Part shown: positions 58,971 to 64,000 of the stretch, one piece after another | Numbering within the stretch: position 1 is the stretch's first letter | Layout of the letters: every line of letters begins with the position of its first letter | From: Oscillospiraceae bacterium | GTDB lineage: Bacteria; Bacillota; Clostridia; UBA1212; UBA1255 | Reading direction: 5' to 3' | Assembly (NCBI GenBank): GCA_015069185.1 | Contig: SVJB01000001.1 | Coordinates: forward strand, 141,037 to 205,036 | Length of the DNA: 64,000 bases | Made by a program: the position numbers and the translations under genes | The notes under the pieces: generated by a model | Databases searched by the model: none | What the model saw: the letters and a program-made list of their open reading frames with translations, nothing else | What the model was told of the DNA's origin: nothing

Positions 58971-60251
58971 ATGAAAAAGACTATTTTAGGTAAATTATTT
59001 ACTTTTGCTGCGTTGCTTTTATGCTGCGCAGCGTTTTTATGTTCTTGTGGGGGGAATGATGACAATACTCCTACTCCCGAACCAACATCAGTAAACGCAG
59101 ACTACACAGTAAATGTTGTTGATGCAACAGGCAAGCCTGTAACTGATGGTGTTGTTGTTAAATTTTTACAGGATGGAAAGCAAATTTCCATGCAGATTGT
59201 AAATGAAAACGGAAGTGTTACTAAAAACATGCTTCGTGGCAATTATGATGTTGAATTATTATTCACAGCTGGAGAAGAGAGTTTTTATTACAACAAAGAA
59301 AATAATAAATTATCAGCAGAACGGACCTCTCTGGAAATACTTGTAGCGAATCGTATATCGGGAGAAGTTCGTGAACTTGGTGTGGGTGATAAGAGATATT
59401 CTGCATACTCAGTATCTGAAGGTGGCACTTATACTACTTTAGATAAAGGAAATAGAAACTACTTTTTATTCTGTCCGGATAAGCCTGGTCAGTATAAATT
59501 TTACCTAAAAGCCGGGGAAGGAACTATAGGATATTATGGATCTCCTCATTTTGTTCAGTCAGACAATGTTGCTGAAACAAAAGATGATGTTTCTTTTTCG
59601 ATGAATATATATGGATCAATGATTAGTTCTCAAGGTGGCGGCACAGTTGAAGTTGTAATTGGTATTGATCCGTCAGAGAATACCAATGATTGTATAATTT
59701 GCATCGAACGTATAGGCGATCCTGAACTTTCTTATGATAATGAACCTTTTGATATTTATAATCCGACAGTTTCATTAAATAAATATACTTTGCCTGCGGA
59801 TGCTGAATTGAAACAATTTGACTTAACTGCTTCAACTGATAATTATAATCTGGTTTTGAATGAAAACGATGGATTTTATCATCTCGGTAGTAAAGATGGC
59901 CCTTTAGTTTTAGTTAGTTTGACAGAGAAAAATGATTATCTCGCCTCATTTAAGACAATTCTTGAAACATCAGGAGTTGTTAGATATTTCTTTGATGAAG
60001 AAGGAAATTTCTTAAAAAAAGAGTCATATTCAGAATGTTTACTTAAATATATAGAAAACGCTGATACGGATAAAGGTGTTTATCCGTTAACAGCAGATCT
60101 TATGTATATAATTCAGCAACGTGGTGATTATGTTGGGTGGTTTGATTCTGAACGTGATTTGTACTTATTTAAAGATACTAATGGAATAAATATTCCTGGC
60201 ATCAACAAGGAAATTTCATGGTTATTTATGTGTTGTTACATTGAAGCATAA
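58971..60251 (+). CDS. Lipoprotein with Ig-like domain and DGFYHLGS module
   Basis: 426 aa; signal peptide with lipobox FLCSC, PTPEPT linker, an Ig/carboxypeptidase-regulatory-like domain (about 45-125, YTVNVVDATGKPVTDGVVVKF), a beta domain with NYFLFCPDKPGQYKFYL (about 160-250), and the recurring module from DGFYHLGSKDGP (about 300) to SWLFMCCYIEA at the end. It lacks the thioredoxin domain, so it is a shorter paralogue of the flanking genes. ATG follows AAGGAG; 20 nt after the previous gene. Function unknown. Confidence 0.78.
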   Translation: MKKTILGKLFTFAALLLCCAAFLCSCGGNDDNTPTPEPTSVNADYTVNVVDATGKPVTDGVVVKFLQDGKQISMQIVNENGSVTKNMLRGNYDVELLFTAGEESFYYNKENNKLSAERTSLEILVANRISGEVRELGVGDKRYSAYSVSEGGTYTTLDKGNRNYFLFCPDKPGQYKFYLKAGEGTIGYYGSPHFVQSDNVAETKDDVSFSMNIYGSMISSQGGGTVEVVIGIDPSENTNDCIICIERIGDPELSYDNEPFDIYNPTVSLNKYTLPADAELKQFDLTASTDNYNLVLNENDGFYHLGSKDGPLVLVSLTEKNDYLASFKTILETSGVVRYFFDEEGNFLKKESYSECLLKYIENADTDKGVYPLTADLMYIIQQRGDYVGWFDSERDLYLFKDTNGINIPGINKEISWLFMCCYIEA

Positions 60252-60263
60252 GGGATGATAATA

Positions 60264-63197
60264 ATGTTAATTAAAAAATATTTTAAATATTTTATAGTTG
60301 TTGCAATTGTTATAATTTGTATTTTAGGTGTTGCTTGTGAAAAATCAGATGATAATTTAAAGCCATCTGCCGTTCCATCAGCTTCGCCAGAAACAGGCAC
60401 ACCGCAAAATTATACAATTACTATAAAGACAGAAGGTGGTATGCCGCTACCAGATATAGATGTTTATGTTTATACAGATAGCTCCATGACGGAGATTGTC
60501 TGGGCAGAAAAAACAGATTCAGATGGAAAAATGCAATTCAGTGATTCTATTACTGGCGATGCTGTTGTAGTTTTAAAAAAAGTTCCAATTGGATATTCGT
60601 ATGAAGATACATATAAAATTACGTCAACAGAATTTGTGATAGCATTAAAAACAAATATTGTTGAAGCCGATATACAATCCAGTTCTTTTAAGCCAGGACA
60701 AATAATACCCGATTTTGTTTTCACAGATTCTGAAAATAATACATATAAGGTTTCGGACATTCTCAAAGAAAAGAAAGCACTTGTACTAAATTTCTGGTAT
60801 GCTGCCTGCAAACCTTGTGAGATGGAATTTCCTTATATGGATGCTGCATACAGTCAGTTTTCCGATAAACTTTCATTATTTGCAATGAATCCTGTTGACA
60901 CATCCAATCAAATTGTTCAGCAGTTTAAGACGGATAACAATTTAACAATTCCAATGGGCGTTTGTAGCAATCAGTGGGAAAAGGCATTGCCGATTACTTC
61001 TTATCCTACAACTGTTATTATTGATAGATATGGAATGATCAGCTATATTCACAATGGATATATTACAAGTACAGAAGTATTTGAGAACATATTTGCATAT
61101 TATACATCAGATGAATATATCCAAAAGATTATAACTGATATAGAAGAAATTACTCCTGTAGAGGAAGAGCTGGGTACCGCAGGTAATCCTTATGAATTTG
61201 GTGGTGTGACAGAATTTGAGGTTGAAGTTCCTGCAGGCAAGACTGTTTACTGTGATGTATATAAAGTTTCAGGCATGATTATGGAGATTAATAGTGAAAA
61301 TATTAGTCTTAAGTATCAGAATGAGATATATACTCCAAATAATGGTAAGATTTCTTTTGTAGTTACATCAGCAGATACTTTTACTCCTGTACAATTAGAA
61401 ATTACAAATACTTCAAATTCCGATGAGACTTATAAGTTTTCTTTTAAAAGTATTGAAGGAACTCCTGAAAATCCGTATAAATTTGAGCTTGGAGAGTTTA
61501 CAACTAATACTGATGCAGGAGACAGTCAAGGAAAGTATTATACATATACTGCTACAGCAGATGGTACAATTAAAATTACATGTAAATCTGTAACATCAGG
61601 TATTTCATATGAATATGTGTTATATAATCTTAATTCATATGCCTACAACACAATGTCAACTGATGGTGTAGAAGAAAATGGTTTGATGACAGTATCTGTA
61701 AAAGTAAAGAAAGATGATATTATACAAATTTCTTTGGCAGTATTACCGGATGGAACTAATAATATAGCCGCAGGTAGTTTTGTTTCTGTTGCTGAATTTA
61801 TTGAAGGTAACGATGATAACAATACAGAAGTAAAGCCCGAGAAAATTACATATAAAATCACTGTAACCGATAATAAAGGAAACAAATTAAAGAATGTAAA
61901 TGTTTCTTTTATAGCAGGCTCTGATATTACAAAGTTAACAACAAATTCAAATGGTGAAGCATCAATTGAATTTGAAGAAGGCGACTATAGTTTTAAAATA
62001 ACTATTCCTGATGGTTATGAAGCTGATAAAACATCTTTTGATGTTTCAAAAGAAAAGAACCAGATAACTGTAACGATAAATAAGAAAGTTATTGTTGAAA
62101 ATGTTACAAAGAATTATGTAGTACGCATTATTGATGTTAATGGTAAGCCTATTACAGGTATAACTGTTAAGTTTTTACAAGAAAATGTTATAAAAGCTAC
62201 AAAACAGACAGATAATAATGGTAAAGCAACAGAATCGTTAATTAGCGGAGAATATACTGTTAGTCTGGAAGGAATACCGGAAGGCATGTTCTACAATAAT
62301 GGTATGGCTGTTTTATCAAACGAAAAAACAGAAACAACATTTGTGATCGCACCTAAAGTTTCAGAGGAATTTACAGAATTATATGTGGGTAATGCAAATA
62401 TAATTACTACGAATTCTGTTTATGTTGATCTACCTTCAGATGAAATGAATTATTTTATTTTCACACCGGAGGCTTCAGGATTATATAGAATTACACTATC
62501 CAATACATATGCACAGCTTAGTTATTGGGGTGGTAATGAGTTTTATATTGCGAATATAACTGAAACTACTGATATGAATAATAATTCTTTTACTTTAAAT
62601 GTTAAAGAAGGAAATCTTGGTATATGTTGTATACTAGGTGCAGTAGGTGATTTAGGTGCTATATTGACTGTTGAACGTACAGGTGATGCACTTCTTGATA
62701 TTAGTGATATTGATTATATTATTTATACTCCATCAGAAACACCTACAAAAATCACAATAAATGGCTCTCCTAAATTAACTTTTGTTGATATTACAGGAGC
62801 TACAAATGATTATAAACTTTATTATAATGAGACTGATGGTTATTATCATATAGGCTCTGAAAATGGACCGGTGGCATATGTTTCTTTTGGAGAATCTACA
62901 CCCTATATCTCATATAAAAAATTACTGGAGACTACGGGTGTCAAATCGTTTATATATGATAAGAATGGCAATCTCGTGAAAAAAGAGGATTATACAAATT
63001 GTATAATTGACTATGTTTCATGTGCTGATGAAACAACAGGAATATATCAGCTTGATCAGGATTTGATTTATATTTTATCAAATCATATTGATTATATGGG
63101 TTGGTGTGATTCATCTGATGCGGCATATTTATTTAGTAGTATTGATAATGTGAATGATGAAATATCATGGATGTTTTTGATTTGTTATATTCAATAA
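60264..63197 (+). CDS. Multidomain lipoprotein with TlpA-type thioredoxin domain (CKPC)
   Basis: 977 aa from ATG 60264 (8 nt after AAGGGA; the track ATG 60255 overlaps that site). Lipobox LGVAC; Ig-like domain (DIDVYVYTDSS); thioredoxin domain with C182-K-P-C185 in NFWYAACKPCEMEFPYMDAAY and SYPTTVIIDRYG; a beta-rich region (about 310-530); two more carboxypeptidase-regulatory-like domains (YKITVTDNKGNKLKNVNVSF; YVVRIIDVNGKPITGITVKF); a pre-peptidase-like domain with YFIFTPEASGLYRITL; and the recurring module DGYYHIGSENGP (about 858) to SWMFLICYIQ. It combines parts of both preceding genes. Confidence 0.8.
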   Translation: MLIKKYFKYFIVVAIVIICILGVACEKSDDNLKPSAVPSASPETGTPQNYTITIKTEGGMPLPDIDVYVYTDSSMTEIVWAEKTDSDGKMQFSDSITGDAVVVLKKVPIGYSYEDTYKITSTEFVIALKTNIVEADIQSSSFKPGQIIPDFVFTDSENNTYKVSDILKEKKALVLNFWYAACKPCEMEFPYMDAAYSQFSDKLSLFAMNPVDTSNQIVQQFKTDNNLTIPMGVCSNQWEKALPITSYPTTVIIDRYGMISYIHNGYITSTEVFENIFAYYTSDEYIQKIITDIEEITPVEEELGTAGNPYEFGGVTEFEVEVPAGKTVYCDVYKVSGMIMEINSENISLKYQNEIYTPNNGKISFVVTSADTFTPVQLEITNTSNSDETYKFSFKSIEGTPENPYKFELGEFTTNTDAGDSQGKYYTYTATADGTIKITCKSVTSGISYEYVLYNLNSYAYNTMSTDGVEENGLMTVSVKVKKDDIIQISLAVLPDGTNNIAAGSFVSVAEFIEGNDDNNTEVKPEKITYKITVTDNKGNKLKNVNVSFIAGSDITKLTTNSNGEASIEFEEGDYSFKITIPDGYEADKTSFDVSKEKNQITVTINKKVIVENVTKNYVVRIIDVNGKPITGITVKFLQENVIKATKQTDNNGKATESLISGEYTVSLEGIPEGMFYNNGMAVLSNEKTETTFVIAPKVSEEFTELYVGNANIITTNSVYVDLPSDEMNYFIFTPEASGLYRITLSNTYAQLSYWGGNEFYIANITETTDMNNNSFTLNVKEGNLGICCILGAVGDLGAILTVERTGDALLDISDIDYIIYTPSETPTKITINGSPKLTFVDITGATNDYKLYYNETDGYYHIGSENGPVAYVSFGESTPYISYKKLLETTGVKSFIYDKNGNLVKKEDYTNCIIDYVSCADETTGIYQLDQDLIYILSNHIDYMGWCDSSDAAYLFSSIDNVNDEISWMFLICYIQ

Positions 63198-63213
63198 AGA
63201 AAGAGGTATTATA

Positions 63214-63633
63214 ATGAGAAATTGTAAATTATTAATTGTATTAATAATAGTTTTAGGTGTTATTATGATGTTTGGCTGTGGCAGTGAGAACAATCCAACT
63301 GCTACAAGTACTCCTTCTGCTAATGAACCGACACCGGAAGCATCACCAACAATTGCACCAACAGAAGAGCCTTTAACTGATGGTTATAAAGTAACAGTTG
63401 TTGATGAGACAGGTAAGGGATTAGAAAATGTATTTGTTCAACTCTGTAAAGATACTTGTGTTCCATCAAAAACCGATAGCAAGGGAGTTGCTACATTTAA
63501 TTTACCTGAAGATGAATACAAAGTAGCTATTCTACAGATGCCAGAAGGATATACATATTCCGGAGATGAAACAGAGTTCTATTTTGAATCAGGTTCAAAA
63601 GAAATGACTATAGTTCTTAAAGCGGCTGAATGA
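63214..63633 (+). CDS. Small lipoprotein, single Ig-like domain
   Basis: 139 aa: signal peptide with lipobox MFGC, a Thr/Pro/Glu-rich linker of about 30 residues, then one carboxypeptidase-regulatory/SpaA-like beta domain (YKVTVVDETGKGLENVFVQLCKD...TDSKGVATFNLPEDEYKVAI). It matches the N-terminal domain of its larger neighbours and ends there, so it is a minimal paralogue or a truncation that kept a clean stop. ATG follows AAGAGGTA, 16 nt after the previous stop. Confidence 0.78.
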   Translation: MRNCKLLIVLIIVLGVIMMFGCGSENNPTATSTPSANEPTPEASPTIAPTEEPLTDGYKVTVVDETGKGLENVFVQLCKDTCVPSKTDSKGVATFNLPEDEYKVAILQMPEGYTYSGDETEFYFESGSKEMTIVLKAAE

Positions 63634-63706
63634 TATTTGTGATAAATAAAAACTGCGGAAAATTCTCTCTGCATTCTTAGCGGAGAAATAGGCGGGCACA
63701 AAACTT

Positions 63707-63732
63707 CGGCAGAGAACTTGTTTTCTCTGCCG
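63707..63732. repeat. Inverted repeat, 10-bp stem
   Basis: CGGCAGAGAA-cttgtt-TTCTCTGCCG, perfect 10-bp stem with a 6-nt loop. Confidence 0.8.
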
Positions 63733-63757
63733 ATATGTGTTGTAATGGAGTTAATAG

Positions 63758-63784
63758 AAAGGCTCCCTCCCGGAGGGAGCCTTT
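63758..63784. repeat. Inverted repeat, 13-bp GC-rich stem
   Basis: AAAGGCTCCCTCC-c-GGAGGGAGCCTTT, perfect 13-bp arms around one base; ends in TTT on both strands, so it could terminate transcription weakly. Confidence 0.85.
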
Positions 63785-63822
63785 GGATACACGCAACCTT
63801 AGGGGTATGGGCTTTGCCCTAT

Positions 63823-63841
63823 GCCTTTGTAATACAAAGGC
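63823..63841. repeat. Inverted repeat, 9-bp stem
   Basis: GCCTTTGTA-a-TACAAAGGC, perfect 9-bp arms around one base. Confidence 0.8.
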
Positions 63842-63847
63842 GAAACT

Positions 63848-63869
63848 AGCAATAAACAAGCAATAAACA
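63848..63869 (+). repeat. 11-bp tandem direct repeat
   Basis: AGCAATAAACA occurs twice in tandem at the edge of the palindrome array. Confidence 0.8.
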
Positions 63870-63918
63870 AGATTTTTTTGAACAGTTAAAAACTTGAATC
63901 TATTGAGAGGAGAAGAAA

Positions 63919-64000
63919 ATGAAAAAAGTAGCTATTCTTTTGATATGTGTGCTTTATTTGCTAACATTGTCTAGTTGTGGACTTGTTTATATGGATGATT
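63919..64000 (+). CDS. Lipoprotein, 5' end only
   Basis: ATG after AGAGGAGAAG starts MKKVAILLICVLYLLTLSSCGLVYMDD, a signal peptide with lipobox LSSC; the frame runs off the right edge. It is too short for the ORF track. Probably another surface lipoprotein, but the mature part is not visible, so membership in the preceding family is unknown. Confidence 0.7.
   Translation, partial: MKKVAILLICVLYLLTLSSCGLVYMDD

Larger units (their letters stand above)
63634..63918. repeat. Intergenic array of palindromes (probable dispersed repeat)
   Basis: This 285-bp gap is more GC-rich than its surroundings and contains three strong inverted repeats, a GGGC-TTT-GCCC hairpin at about 63809-63819 and a short direct repeat. 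The hairpins lack good T-tracts. It resembles REP-like intergenic elements of gut clostridia; the 60-aa minus-strand ORF here is a by-product of the repeat, not a gene. Confidence 0.6.

Noticed and set aside
63677-63859. 60-aa minus-strand ORF in the palindrome region
   Set aside because: It is a by-product of the repeat: no Shine-Dalgarno, no recognisable domain, and it runs through the inverted repeats.

Overview
The window is a low-GC, gene-dense stretch that reads as the chromosome of a spore-forming anaerobic Clostridia (Firmicutes/Bacillota), probably an uncultured gut lineage. The evidence is a complete spoIIA operon (spoIIAA, spoIIAB, sigF), clostridial-style spoVAC-AD-AE, spoIIP, ClpC/ClpE-type unfoldases, whiA, CarD, a DUF5685/J-domain pair and a very large fused HgdC-type dehydratase activase. 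Nearly all genes lie on the + strand with short gaps or 1-20 nt overlaps; only galK, a CDF transporter and a ROK glucokinase are on the - strand. I saw no tRNA, rRNA, CRISPR array, insertion sequence or prophage, and no gene-free stretch longer than 300 bases.

Layout. 1-1.4 kb: 3' end of a surface adhesin-like protein with discoidin-type repeats and a DTP-repeat stalk. 1.6-11.7 kb: a tightly packed uvrB-uvrA-clpE-helD-whiA run (nucleotide excision repair, unfoldase, RNA polymerase recycling). 11.7-16.5 kb: forespore genes spoIIAA-AB-sigF, spoVAC-AD-AE, then a ComEC-like protein lacking the nuclease domain. 16.6-24.4 kb: nucleoside hydrolase, holA, clpC (with an apparent frameshift in its N-domain), radA, galK (-), carD. 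24.4-30 kb: membrane protein, truA, a secreted beta-helix-like surface protein, and the - strand CDF transporter and glucokinase. 30-45.9 kb: rplM-rpsI with a strong promoter and leader hairpin, tsaE-tsaB-rimI, phosphoglucomutase, dnaE, a GT-C membrane protein, pfkA, DUF5685, J-domain protein, mutS2, and an ABC-F protein with an eroded second nucleotide site. 46-56 kb: aspS, fused activase, spoIIP, lepA, hemW.

56-64 kb is the most novel part: at least five consecutive lipoproteins, transcribed together. The three large ones share a modular plan (N-terminal Ig/carboxypeptidase-regulatory-like domain, an optional TlpA/ResA-type thioredoxin domain with CPAC or CKPC, a pre-peptidase-like beta domain, and a recurring module that starts with DGYYHxGSxxGP and ends with WLxxCxYY). 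I do not recognise that module. It may be an undescribed cell-surface redox or binding system. An array of palindromes that looks like a dispersed intergenic repeat separates the last two lipoprotein genes.
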